Source: JALYOC01 sp036675345
GTDB lineage: Bacteria > Myxococcota > Myxococcia > Myxococcales > Myxococcaceae
Assembly (NCBI GenBank): GCA_036675345.1
Contig: JAKFFE010000021.1
Span: forward strand, 186,001-250,000
Length of the DNA: 64,000 nucleotides
Direction of reading: 5' to 3'
Shown here in pieces: positions 43,725 to 50,526 of this stretch. The stretch's first letter is position 1. The number at the start of each line of letters is the position of its first letter. The notes below the pieces were generated by a model. It did not search any database, was not told the DNA's origin, and saw only the letters and a list, made by a program, of their open reading frames with translations. The position numbers were made by a program, and so were the translations under genes.

Positions 43725-43760
43725 ATGTCCTACATCGTCGCCGTCCCGGGTGAACCTTGA
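43725..43760 (+). CDS. 11-codon leader ORF overlapping the subtilase start
   Basis: ATG at 43725, six bases after GAGGA, opens MSYIVAVPGEP and stops at TGA 43758-43760. That TGA overlaps the TTG start of the protease frame (TTGA). It may be a coupling leader peptide. The peptide also looks like the first strand of a subtilase N-terminus, so a one-base frameshift separating it from the protease frame is an alternative. Confidence 0.35.
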   Translation: MSYIVAVPGEP

Positions 43761-44902
43761 CCATCAAGCCTCTGTCTCCTGCGGTAACCCAGCGTACTTC
43801 CGAGGCTTCCTCTCCCGAGGCCGCTGCGGCGGCGGCGCCGGTCGCGGCGGCGGTGGTGGCGGATGGCTTCGAGACCCGGCGCAGCCCCGGCCGCGGCTGG
43901 CCCACCTCGGCGCCGATCTTCCCCCAGCCGTCCACCACCCCCTCCCGCTCCACCGTCCCGGACGATGCGCCGGTGGTGGTGGTCTACGACGGCGGGGTGG
44001 ATTTCAAGCACCCGGACCTGGACGGGTCGATGTGGACCAACCCCAACGAGACCGCCGGGGACGGGATCGACAACGACGGCAACGGGATCATCGACGACAT
44101 CCACGGGGCGAACATCGTCCGGATGGACGGCGATCCTTCTCGCGGTGAGGAGACCGCCCACGGCACCCACGTGGCGGGGATCATTGGCGCGGAGGATGAC
44201 GGGGTAGGCAACACCGGGGCGGCGGCGGGCAAGGCGAAGATCATGGCGGTGGCCGGCAGCTTCACCCCCCGCACCGAGCTGGAGGCGTTCGAGAAGGGCG
44301 TCGACTACGTGGTGAGGATGAAGACCGAGCACGGGGTGAACATCCGGGTGCTCAACGGCAGCTTCGGGGACGTGTACCGGGACCCGGCGGTGCAGGCCCG
44401 CTTCACCGCCGCGGTGCAGAAGCTGGCGGACGCGGACATCCTGTTCGTGGTGGCGGCGGGGAACGACGGCGCGGACGCGGACCGGACCCCGTTCTTCCCC
44501 GGCAACGTGGAGCTGCCCAACGTGATCACCGTCGCCTCCATGGACTCCCGCAACGACAAGCTGGCCGGGTTCTCCAACTTCGGCGACGAGAAGGTGGAGC
44601 TGGCGGGCAAGGGCTCCAACGTGCTGAGCACCGTCCCCGGCGGTGGCTACCAGCGGATGAGCGGAACCTCCATGGCCGCTCCGGAGGTGGCCGGGGCCGC
44701 GGCGCGGGTGTTCGCCAAGCACCCCCACCTCAACGCCGAGCAGGTCCGGCAGATGATGCTGGACGCGGTGGAGAAGGATCCGGACCTGACCGGCAAGGTC
44801 AGCACCGGCGGGAAGCTGAACCTCGAGAAGCTGGACGCGGCCCAGCCGCCGGTCCCGCCCCCGGCGCCCCCCACGGAGCCGGAGGTCCTGGACTGGTGCT
44901 GA
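43757..44902 (+). CDS. Subtilisin-like serine protease (S8)
   Basis: A 381-residue protease with a complete triad: Asp in VVVVYDGGVDFKHPDL (where most subtilases have DTG or DSG), His in AHGTHVAGI, and Ser in SGTSMAAPEVAGAA; the oxyanion Asn is in VVAAGNDG. An acidic calcium-like insertion GDGIDNDGNGIIDD lies between Asp and His, as in lantibiotic-type and myxobacterial subtilases. No signal peptide or inhibitor propeptide is seen; the first 65 residues are Ala/Pro/Ser-rich. The C-terminus is proline-rich and ends with a cysteine. TTG is assumed as start; see the overlapping 11-codon ORF. Confidence 0.88.
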   Translation: MTIKPLSPAVTQRTSEASSPEAAAAAAPVAAAVVADGFETRRSPGRGWPTSAPIFPQPSTTPSRSTVPDDAPVVVVYDGGVDFKHPDLDGSMWTNPNETAGDGIDNDGNGIIDDIHGANIVRMDGDPSRGEETAHGTHVAGIIGAEDDGVGNTGAAAGKAKIMAVAGSFTPRTELEAFEKGVDYVVRMKTEHGVNIRVLNGSFGDVYRDPAVQARFTAAVQKLADADILFVVAAGNDGADADRTPFFPGNVELPNVITVASMDSRNDKLAGFSNFGDEKVELAGKGSNVLSTVPGGGYQRMSGTSMAAPEVAGAAARVFAKHPHLNAEQVRQMMLDAVEKDPDLTGKVSTGGKLNLEKLDAAQPPVPPPAPPTEPEVLDWC

Positions 44903-44912
44903 GCGGAGCCGT

Positions 44913-45042
44913 CGGCGCGTCGATGGCGGGTAGCCGCGCCGTGCCTTGATCCGGAGCGGACGCTCCGCTGAACCTGGAGGGACACCAGGCAGGCAGGGTT
45001 GTCCTCCTTCGGGCGGGGCCCCATTTCGCAGTTGAGCCCCGC
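44913..45042 (+). other. Hairpin-dense intergenic segment before the CHASE3 gene
   Basis: Four perfect inverted repeats occur in 130 bases: CGGCGCG 44913-44919 with 44935-44941; CGGAGCG 44952-44958 with 44961-44967; CCTGG 44973-44977 with 44985-44989; GCGGGGC 45013-45019 with 45036-45042. An alternative long stem pairs GGAGG-ACA near 44976 with TGTCCTCC near 45000. The first is probably the protease terminator; the rest may be a structured leader of the CHASE3 gene. No known riboswitch class was recognised. Confidence 0.4.
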
Positions 45043-45070
45043 GGCCGTGGCTGCCAGAAGGCCCCAGCCG

Positions 45071-45790
45071 ATGCCGGACTCGACCGCCAAGCGCCTCTCC
45101 GTCCTGCTCACCGCCCGGGTGGCGTTTGCCCTGGCGCTGATCGCCCTGGCCGCGATCTCCATCGTCTCCTACCAGAGCCTCTCCGCGCCGGTGGCGGCCG
45201 CCCGCTGGGTGGATCGCAGCCTGAACGTGGAGGGGGAGATCAAGGCGATGCTGGCCGCGGTGCTCAGCGCCCAGAGCGGCCAGCGCGGGTACCTGCTCAC
45301 CGGGCTGGAGGAGTACCTGCCGCCGTACGAGACCGGGGTGGCCGCGGTCTTCCAGCACCTGCAGAAGATCGAATCGCTGACCGCGGACAGCCCCGAGCAT
45401 CAGGAGAACCTCCGGCTGCTCCGGCCGCTGGTGGAAGAGAAGATGAGGGACCTGGGCACCACCCTGCAGCTGTACCGCGACGGAGAGCGGATGGCGGCGG
45501 TGCTTCGGGTCCGGGCCAACGCCGGCGCCAGGACCCGCGAGATCCTGGAGGCGATGCTGGACGACGAGTCGGAGCTGCGCCGGCGCCGGGAGGCCACCCA
45601 CGCGGCCTCGGTGGCCCGGGCCTTCGCGGTGACCCAGGCCGGCAGCGCGATCCTGTTCGTGCTGTTGGGGCTGGCTGCCTGGACCTCGCGGCGGGAGGAG
45701 CGGATCCGTCAGCTGGTGCAGCGGGAGCTGGAGGCGCAGCTGGGTGAGCTGCGGGCCGTCCAGCGTGGGACCGAGGGGCTCCCGCGGTGA
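45071..45790 (+). CDS. CHASE3-domain membrane sensor without output domain
   Basis: A 239-residue protein with two transmembrane helices (about residues 17-35 and 195-215) enclosing a periplasmic CHASE3 domain, identified by the AVLSAQSGQRGYLLTGLEEYLPPYE segment and its helical continuation. CHASE3 domains normally sit on histidine kinases, cyclases or MCPs. Here only about 35 cytoplasmic residues follow, forming a short helix. It may signal through a partner, and the coupled 76-residue gene (GTGA overlap at its stop) is the natural candidate. The start is ATG with only weak upstream complementarity; an earlier in-frame start at 44999 is less likely. Confidence 0.75.
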   Translation: MPDSTAKRLSVLLTARVAFALALIALAAISIVSYQSLSAPVAAARWVDRSLNVEGEIKAMLAAVLSAQSGQRGYLLTGLEEYLPPYETGVAAVFQHLQKIESLTADSPEHQENLRLLRPLVEEKMRDLGTTLQLYRDGERMAAVLRVRANAGARTREILEAMLDDESELRRRREATHAASVARAFAVTQAGSAILFVLLGLAAWTSRREERIRQLVQRELEAQLGELRAVQRGTEGLPR

Positions 45791-46017
45791 AGTCCCTCTA
45801 CGAGCAGCTGGTGGCCGCCAGCCGACTCCCCAGCCTGGTGGCGCCCTTCACCCTGGCCCGGCTGCTGCTGCGGGCCCGGATCTTCGAGCCGGAGAAGATG
45901 ACCGCCGAGGATCTGCAGCGGGCGCTGCCGCACCTGGAGGAGGGCCTGAAGACCTTCCTCACCAAGGGCGAGCTGGCCTCGGCGATGGAGGCCTTCCGCA
46001 AGCTGGCCCAGGAGTAG
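45787..46017 (+). CDS. Small helical protein coupled to the CHASE3 sensor
   Basis: A 76-residue, predicted all-helical cytoplasmic protein starting at GTG inside the CHASE3 stop (GTGA). Sequence shows three amphipathic helices, the last being GLKTFLTKGELASAMEAFRKLAQ. No known domain is recognised. Strict coupling with the CHASE3 protein, whose output domain is missing, suggests an accessory or effector role; this is inference. It ends 2 bases before the convergent tyrS stop. Confidence 0.6.
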   Translation: MKSLYEQLVAASRLPSLVAPFTLARLLLRARIFEPEKMTAEDLQRALPHLEEGLKTFLTKGELASAMEAFRKLAQE

Positions 46018-46019
46018 CT

Positions 46020-47282
46020 TCAGGCGACCTTGAGGCGGGCCGCCTTGAGCTTGCCCACCTGGAGCAGGTACTCCCCGGCGCCGATCTCCGTCTTGGGATC
46101 GGTGACCTTCTCCCCGTTGAGCTTCACCCCGCCCTGGGCCATCAGCCGGCGGGCCTCGCCTCCGGAGGCGGCCAGCTTGGACTCGGTGACCGCCTTGGCC
46201 ACCAGCACCTTCTCGGCCCCGCCCAGGGAGATCAGCGCCTCGGGGAGGGAGGAGACATCCAGCTCCTTCTTGGCAAAGCGCTTCTCGAAGTCCTCCTCGG
46301 CGCGGGTCCCGGCGCCGGCGCCGTGGAAGCGGTCCACCAGCTCCCGGGCGAAGCCGACCTTGGCCGCCTTGGGGTGCACCCGGCCCTGGGCCACGTCCTC
46401 CCGCAGGGTGGTCAGCTCCCCCAGCGGACGGGAGGAGAGCAGCTCGTAGTAACGCCACATCAGGTCGTCGGTGATCGACATCAGCTTGCCGAAGATCTGC
46501 TCCGGCGGCTCGTCGATGCCCACGTAGTTGTCCAGGCTCTTGGACATCTTGTTGCCGGTGATCTTCCCGCCCTCCAGCTTGGCGTCCAGCCCCTCCAGGA
46601 TCGGGCCGGTCATGATCACCTGCGGCTCCTGGCCGTACTCCTTCATCAGGGTCCGGCCCACCACCAGGTTGAACAGCTGATCGGTGGAGCCCAGCTCGAC
46701 GTCCGATTTCAGCGCCACCGAGTCGTAGCCCTGCAGCAACGGATAGAGGAACTCGTGGACCGCGATGCTGCGCTGCTCGCGGAAGCGGGTCTTGAAGTCC
46801 TCCCGCTCCATCATCCGCTGCACCGAGTAGTGCGCGGCCAGGCGGATCAGCCCCTCGGTGCCCAGCGCGTCCAGCCACTCGGAGTTGAAGCGGATCTCGG
46901 TCCGCTCCTGATCCAGGATCTTGAACACCTGCTTCTTGTAGGTCTCGGCGTTCACCTTCACCTCCTCCCGGGTGAGGGGAGGGCGGGTGATGTTCTTGCC
47001 GGTGGGGTCGCCCACCATCGCGGTGAAGTCGCCGATCAGGAACACCACCCGGTGGCCGAAGTCCTGGAAGCGGCGCATGCGGGTGATCAGCAGCGAGTGG
47101 CCCAGGTGCAGGTCCGGCCGGTTGGGATCAAACCCGGCCTTGATCAGCAGCGGCTGTTCCTTGTCGTAGGACCGCCGGAGCTTGGACTTCAGCTCCTCGG
47201 CAACGTGCAGATCGACGGTGCCCCGGGTGATCTCGGCGAACTGCTCATCGGGCGTGGCGCGGCGAAGCGGAGAGGAAGCCAT
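46020..47282 (-). CDS. tyrS: Tyrosyl-tRNA synthetase
   Basis: A 420-residue class Ic synthetase that charges tRNA-Tyr. The HIGH motif appears as HLGH (residues 59-62), the KMSKS loop is intact at 245-249, and a C-terminal S4 RNA-binding domain includes GGVKLNGEKVTDPKTEIGAG. The length and the LKSDVELGSTDQLFNLVVGR motif place it in the bacterial TyrRS type common in Deltaproteobacteria (TyrZ-like). The ATG at 47282 is chosen; a TTG three codons upstream is unlikely. No T-box leader was seen in the 40 bases upstream before the YciI-like gene. Confidence 0.95.
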   Translation of the reverse strand: MASSPLRRATPDEQFAEITRGTVDLHVAEELKSKLRRSYDKEQPLLIKAGFDPNRPDLHLGHSLLITRMRRFQDFGHRVVFLIGDFTAMVGDPTGKNITRPPLTREEVKVNAETYKKQVFKILDQERTEIRFNSEWLDALGTEGLIRLAAHYSVQRMMEREDFKTRFREQRSIAVHEFLYPLLQGYDSVALKSDVELGSTDQLFNLVVGRTLMKEYGQEPQVIMTGPILEGLDAKLEGGKITGNKMSKSLDNYVGIDEPPEQIFGKLMSITDDLMWRYYELLSSRPLGELTTLREDVAQGRVHPKAAKVGFARELVDRFHGAGAGTRAEEDFEKRFAKKELDVSSLPEALISLGGAEKVLVAKAVTESKLAASGGEARRLMAQGGVKLNGEKVTDPKTEIGAGEYLLQVGKLKAARLKVA

Positions 47283-47322
47283 GGGGCGCAAACCTCGGTG
47301 CTGGGGAACGAAAACTCAAGCA

Positions 47323-47763
47323 CTACGGCTGCAGCGGCGGGGCCCGGGGGAAGGTGACGTACCCCTTCTCCACGTACCAGGTCATCACCTCCACCTTCAG
47401 CCAGCCGGCCTTCACCATCGGGTCCGCCTCCGCCAGGCGGCGCGCCTCTTCGATCGACGCCACCCGGTACAGGCACATCCCGCGGAAGCTGGGGTCCTGC
47501 TGATCCCCGAACGGGCCGGCCAGGACCATCTTCCCCTCCTCGCCCATCCGGGTCAGGTGGGCCAGGTGGGCCTGCTGCAGCTTCTCGATCCCCGGCGGCG
47601 GCGGATCCACCCGCTTGGGGCCGCGCATCAGGATCACCAGCTGGTACTTCTCGAACTCGAACTTCTTCTTCTCCCCTTGCGCCTTGGCCGGGGTACCGGC
47701 GTCCTGGGCCAGGGCAGGGGAGGTAAGAGAGCACAGCAGGGCGGCGGTGAGGAGCAGGCGCAT
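47323..47763 (-). CDS. Exported YciI-like domain protein
   Basis: A 146-residue protein with a Sec signal peptide (MRLLLTAALLCSLTSPALAQ). The mature part is a YCII/ferredoxin-like domain: YQLVILMRGPKR, HLAHLTRMGEEGKMVLAGPFGD, CLYRVASIEEARRLAEADP and a terminal WLKVEVMTWYVEKG strand. The family has a conserved His-Asp pair and is usually cytoplasmic, with an enzymatic role proven only for a few members. Export here is unusual but common in myxobacterial copies. It is upstream of tyrS and downstream of the phosphodiesterase on the same strand. Confidence 0.82.
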   Translation of the reverse strand: MRLLLTAALLCSLTSPALAQDAGTPAKAQGEKKKFEFEKYQLVILMRGPKRVDPPPPGIEKLQQAHLAHLTRMGEEGKMVLAGPFGDQQDPSFRGMCLYRVASIEEARRLAEADPMVKAGWLKVEVMTWYVEKGYVTFPRAPPLQP

Positions 47764-47787
47764 GGGGCGCCCACTCTAGCCGCGCCT

Positions 47788-48582
47788 CTAGGTCCCCGGC
47801 AGGTGCTCGCGGATGCGGGCGATGCTGCGGGCCTTGCCGGTGGCCTCGTCGATGTCGATCACCACCCCCTGCAGGTAGACCAGGTTCTTGGCCACCTCGA
47901 AGCCGGTGTGGCGCTGGGTGAGGAAGCGCTCGATGGAGAGCTCCTTCTTGACCCCAATCACCGAGTCCAGCGGCCCCACCATCCCCACGTCGGTGATGAA
48001 GGCGGTGCCTCCGGACAGCACCCGCTCGTCGGCGGTCTGCACGTGGGTATGGGTCCCCACCACCGCGGACACCTTGCCGTCCAGGTAGTGGCCCATCGCG
48101 TTCTTCTCGCTGGTGGCCTCGCAGTGCATGTCCACCAGGATGCACTTCACCCCCTGGCGCCGCAGGTCCTCCACGATCCCCATCCCGATGGTGAAGGGAT
48201 CATCCAGGGCCTTCATGTGCACCCGGCCCTCCAGGTTGATCACCCCCAGCTTGCGGCCATCCGGGGTCTGGGTGATCACGTAGCCCCGCCCGGGAGCGCC
48301 CTTGGGATAGTTCGCCGGACGGATCAACTTCTCCGGGTTGCGCTCCAGCCAGGGGATCACCTGGCGCTTGCTCCACATGTGGTTGCCGGAGGTGAGCACG
48401 TTCACCTCCGCGTCCAGCAGCGCCTCCGCCGACTCGGCGGAGATGCCCGCGCCGCCTTCGGAGTTCTCGGCGTTGACCACCACCAGATCCGCGTCGTGGC
48501 GCGCGATCATCTTGGGCACCAGGGTGCGTACCGCCTGCACCCCGGGCTTGCCGACCACATCTCCGAAGAAGAGTACTTTCAC
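47788..48582 (-). CDS. YmdB-type metallophosphoesterase (TIGR00282 family)
   Basis: A 264-residue calcineurin-like phosphoesterase. Metal ligands are all visible: D8 in FFGDVVGKPG, E39/N40 in NAENSEGG, N67/H68 in SGNHMW, H150-region in VDMHCE, and H175/H177 in GTHTHVQTAD. Bacillus YmdB hydrolyses 2',3'-cyclic nucleotides and affects sporulation and biofilm gene expression; Deinococcus has a homologue with a similar activity. In a developmental bacterium such a role would be notable. Its ATG overlaps the stop of the 5-formyl-THF cyclo-ligase gene (ATGA), so it is translated with it. Confidence 0.9.
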   Translation of the reverse strand: MKVLFFGDVVGKPGVQAVRTLVPKMIARHDADLVVVNAENSEGGAGISAESAEALLDAEVNVLTSGNHMWSKRQVIPWLERNPEKLIRPANYPKGAPGRGYVITQTPDGRKLGVINLEGRVHMKALDDPFTIGMGIVEDLRRQGVKCILVDMHCEATSEKNAMGHYLDGKVSAVVGTHTHVQTADERVLSGGTAFITDVGMVGPLDSVIGVKKELSIERFLTQRHTGFEVAKNLVYLQGVVIDIDEATGKARSIARIREHLPGT

Positions 48583-49202
48583 GTATCCAGGAAGTCCCAG
48601 TCGCGGAAGAGCCCGCGCAGGCTCTCACTCTCCGTCACGACCAGGTCCATGTCCACGTCATCTCCGTTGGTGGGCAGCTCCGGAACGACTTGTTCCGAGA
48701 AGGCCAGCCCCACCCGGCGCGAGCGCTGGGAGGCGGCCCGCAAGGTCGCGTCGTAGTAGCCACCGCCCCGGCCCAGCCGCTTGCCCCCACGGGTGAAGCC
48801 CAGCCCGGGGACCACGAACAGGTCGATCTGATCCACCGAGATCAGCTCCGAGGCGGAGGTGGGTTCGCGCACCCCCAGCCGGCCCGGCTCCAGCTCGTTC
48901 TCGGAGGTGATGGCGCGGAAAGAGAGGATCCGCCCGTGCACATGGGAGAGCGGATAGCAGACCACCTTCCCGTCCAGCAGCGCCGCGGTGAGGATGTCCC
49001 GGGTGGGGACCTCTCCGCGGATCGGCGCGTACAGCGCCACCGTGCGCGCCTTCTCGTAGTACGGAGTCGCCAGGAAACGCGCCTGGATCTTGATGCCTCT
49101 CGCATCGATCAGATCCGGCGCCATCGCCTTCCGCTTGGCCGTCAGCTCCTCACGAAGCGAGACCTTCTTTGCCGCGAACTCCTGCCCCTGCGTCGTCTCC
49201 AC
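48579..49202 (-). CDS. 5-formyltetrahydrofolate cyclo-ligase
   Basis: A 207-residue enzyme converting 5-formyl-THF and ATP to 5,10-methenyl-THF. The family motifs are the N-terminal LREELTAKRKAM helix, the VALYAPIRGEVPT strand, VVPGLGFTRGGKRLGRGGGYYD (the ATP-binding glycine-rich loop, given here as FTRGGKRLGRGGGYYD) and the late LPTNGDDVDMDLVVTE, close to the usual HDxxvD. The GTG at 49202 has GGAG eight bases upstream and gives a normal N-terminus; the ATG at 49283 would add an implausible FFF-containing extension derived from a T-tract. Upstream lies a candidate structured RNA, a position that 6S RNA occupies in other proteobacteria. Confidence 0.9.
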   Translation of the reverse strand: METTQGQEFAAKKVSLREELTAKRKAMAPDLIDARGIKIQARFLATPYYEKARTVALYAPIRGEVPTRDILTAALLDGKVVCYPLSHVHGRILSFRAITSENELEPGRLGVREPTSASELISVDQIDLFVVPGLGFTRGGKRLGRGGGYYDATLRAASQRSRRVGLAFSEQVVPELPTNGDDVDMDLVVTESESLRGLFRDWDFLDT

Positions 49203-49239
49203 GCCCACGCCTCCCCCCAACCGTTGTCCCAACGCCCAG

Positions 49240-49390
49240 AAAAAAAACGTCCCCCGCCACCGAGCCGTGTGGTCAACATCCATTGAACCCTGAGAAACCA
49301 GGTGGGGACCGAGGTGCGGGCTTCAGGCTTCCCTCTCCCTTGCGGGGAGGGCTTGCACAGGGCCCACTAAACGACCCCCAATATGGACGT
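49240..49390 (-). ncRNA. Candidate structured RNA upstream of the cyclo-ligase, possibly 6S RNA
   Basis: On the minus strand, ACGTCC (49390-49385) can pair with GGACGT (49252-49247), immediately followed by eight T's (49247-49240), defining a closed transcript of about 145-150 bases. Inside, GTGGG pairs with CCCAC, GTGC with GCAC, and an apical CCCTC-CCC-GCAA-GGG-A-GAGGG hairpin has a GNRA loop (49351-49331). A bulged rod with an asymmetric internal loop next to a cyclo-ligase gene is what 6S RNA looks like in many proteobacteria. No sequence-level 6S match can be claimed by eye; it could be only an operon leader. Confidence 0.35.
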
Positions 49391-49404
49391 ATCGGTTCGA
49401 ATTT

Positions 49405-49489
49405 CTGCTGACCAAGCACGAACTCAGCAGGGGACAGCCCTTAAAAATCCTTTGATGCCTCTAAAATTCAAGCCCTTGAAACTCAAGGG
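49405..49489. repeat. Inverted repeats in the A/T-rich core of the intergenic region
   Basis: CTGCTGA (49405-49411) pairs with TCAGCAG (49424-49430) around a 12-base loop. Two palindromes overlap further right: TTCAAG-CC-CTTGAA (49467-49480) and CCCTTGA-AAC-TCAAGGG (49473-49489); they share the CTTGA arm and so are mutually exclusive as RNA. They could be stacked operators for a dimeric regulator or a switchable hairpin. Confidence 0.45.
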
Positions 49490-49618
49490 AAATTCCGCGT
49501 AAGTCGTTGTCACAATGATAGGGACGGCCTGCCGCCCGGTCAAGCTGCCCAGCGAACGTGCAGCCTTCGTTTACAACCCCGCGGACGGTTGCCTACAATA
49601 CCGCCGCTGCTCTTCATA

Positions 49619-50512
49619 ATGCCCCAAACCGCGAAGACCATTGGATTAATTCTGCTCGTCGGCAGCCTGGGCGAGGGAGCCTTCGCGGGCCCTTCGCGGA
49701 CGGTGACTGGCCGCTACGAGGGCGCCCTGGGCGTGCTGGAGTTCGACACCGAGTCCACCGGCAGGGTGGTGGGCCGCTACGGGGAAGGCGGGCCGTGTCC
49801 GTTCGACCCGCGCCGCCCGGTGGTGGACGGGGAGTTCGAGGGCAATGTCTTCGTGGGGACGGTGACCCTCTGCCAGAAGGGCCCGGCCTGTGAGGAGCGC
49901 GCCTATCCGGTGCTGGGGGTGCTCAACCCGGACGGGACCCTGGCCGCGGACGTGAAGCTGGAGCCGGGCTGCATGTCCCCGGCGCTGACCGGGACCCGGC
50001 TGCTGCTGCGTTCGGCGCCCGGCGCGGTGGTGCTGGCCGCCGCCCGGAAGAACCCGCGCAAGTCGCGGGACGCCTGCATCGAGGATCTCAAGCGGGGCAC
50101 GGTGCTGTTGCAGAAGCGCGACTACGCGGGGGCCTCCTATTATTTCTCCGAGGGGCTGGGCTGCAACGCGGACAACTGGCCGGCGTATCTGGGGATCGGC
50201 ATCGCCGAGCTGCGGCGCGGCCGGGTCCAGGAGGCGATGACCGCCTTTACCCGGGCCCAGCGGCTGGCCAAGGCGGATGGGGAGGAGGATCCGGGCATCT
50301 ACTTCAACCTGGCCTGCGCCCACAGCCGGCTGGGAGATCAGCAAGGCGCGCTGGACGCCCTGGACCGTTCGGTGGCGCTGGGCTGGGCCGACCCCAAGGC
50401 GATGGTGGACGATCCGGATCTGGCCCCGCTGCGGGAGGAGCCCCGGTTCAAGACGCTGGTCGACAAGGCCTGGGATCTCAAGCAGAACCAGCCCGAGTCG
50501 GACTCCCACTAA
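49619..50512 (+). CDS. Exported TPR-repeat protein
   Basis: A 297-residue protein with a signal peptide (MPQTAKTIGLILLVGSLGEGAFA). A beta-rich domain of about 120 residues follows, with a CPFDPRRP...LCQKGPACEER cysteine set. The C-terminal half is TPR: IEDLKRGTVLLQKRDYAGASYYFSEGLG, then PAYLGIGIAELRRGRVQEAMTAF and YFNLACAHSRLGDQQGALDALDRSVALG. The end, ALGWADPKAMVDDPDLAPLR, is the usual cap of this type. The ATG at 49619 is chosen because it gives a clean signal peptide. It precedes the Ser/Thr kinase gene by 14 bases and is probably cotranscribed. Confidence 0.75.
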   Translation: MPQTAKTIGLILLVGSLGEGAFAGPSRTVTGRYEGALGVLEFDTESTGRVVGRYGEGGPCPFDPRRPVVDGEFEGNVFVGTVTLCQKGPACEERAYPVLGVLNPDGTLAADVKLEPGCMSPALTGTRLLLRSAPGAVVLAAARKNPRKSRDACIEDLKRGTVLLQKRDYAGASYYFSEGLGCNADNWPAYLGIGIAELRRGRVQEAMTAFTRAQRLAKADGEEDPGIYFNLACAHSRLGDQQGALDALDRSVALGWADPKAMVDDPDLAPLREEPRFKTLVDKAWDLKQNQPESDSH

Positions 50513-50526
50513 GAGGCACACGCGCC

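Larger units (their letters stand above)
49203..49618. other. 416-base divergent intergenic region, A/T-rich core
   Basis: This is the longest gene-free stretch and includes the A/T-richest segment in the window (about 49440-49500). It holds, from left: an A8 tract on the + strand (T8 on the minus strand), a structured-RNA candidate, a 7-bp inverted repeat, and overlapping TCAAG/CTTGA palindromes. Promoters for both the cyclo-ligase operon and the TPR protein gene must be here, but I could not define a convincing -35/-10 pair. Confidence 0.6.

Noticed and set aside
49203..49283. N-terminal extension of the cyclo-ligase to ATG 49283
   Set aside because: The extra 27 residues include FFFW from a T-tract and have no family counterpart; GTG 49202 has the Shine-Dalgarno site.
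49391..49404. GGTTCGAA resembling a tRNA T-loop
   Set aside because: No T-stem complement, acceptor stem or anticodon arm could be arranged around it on either strand.
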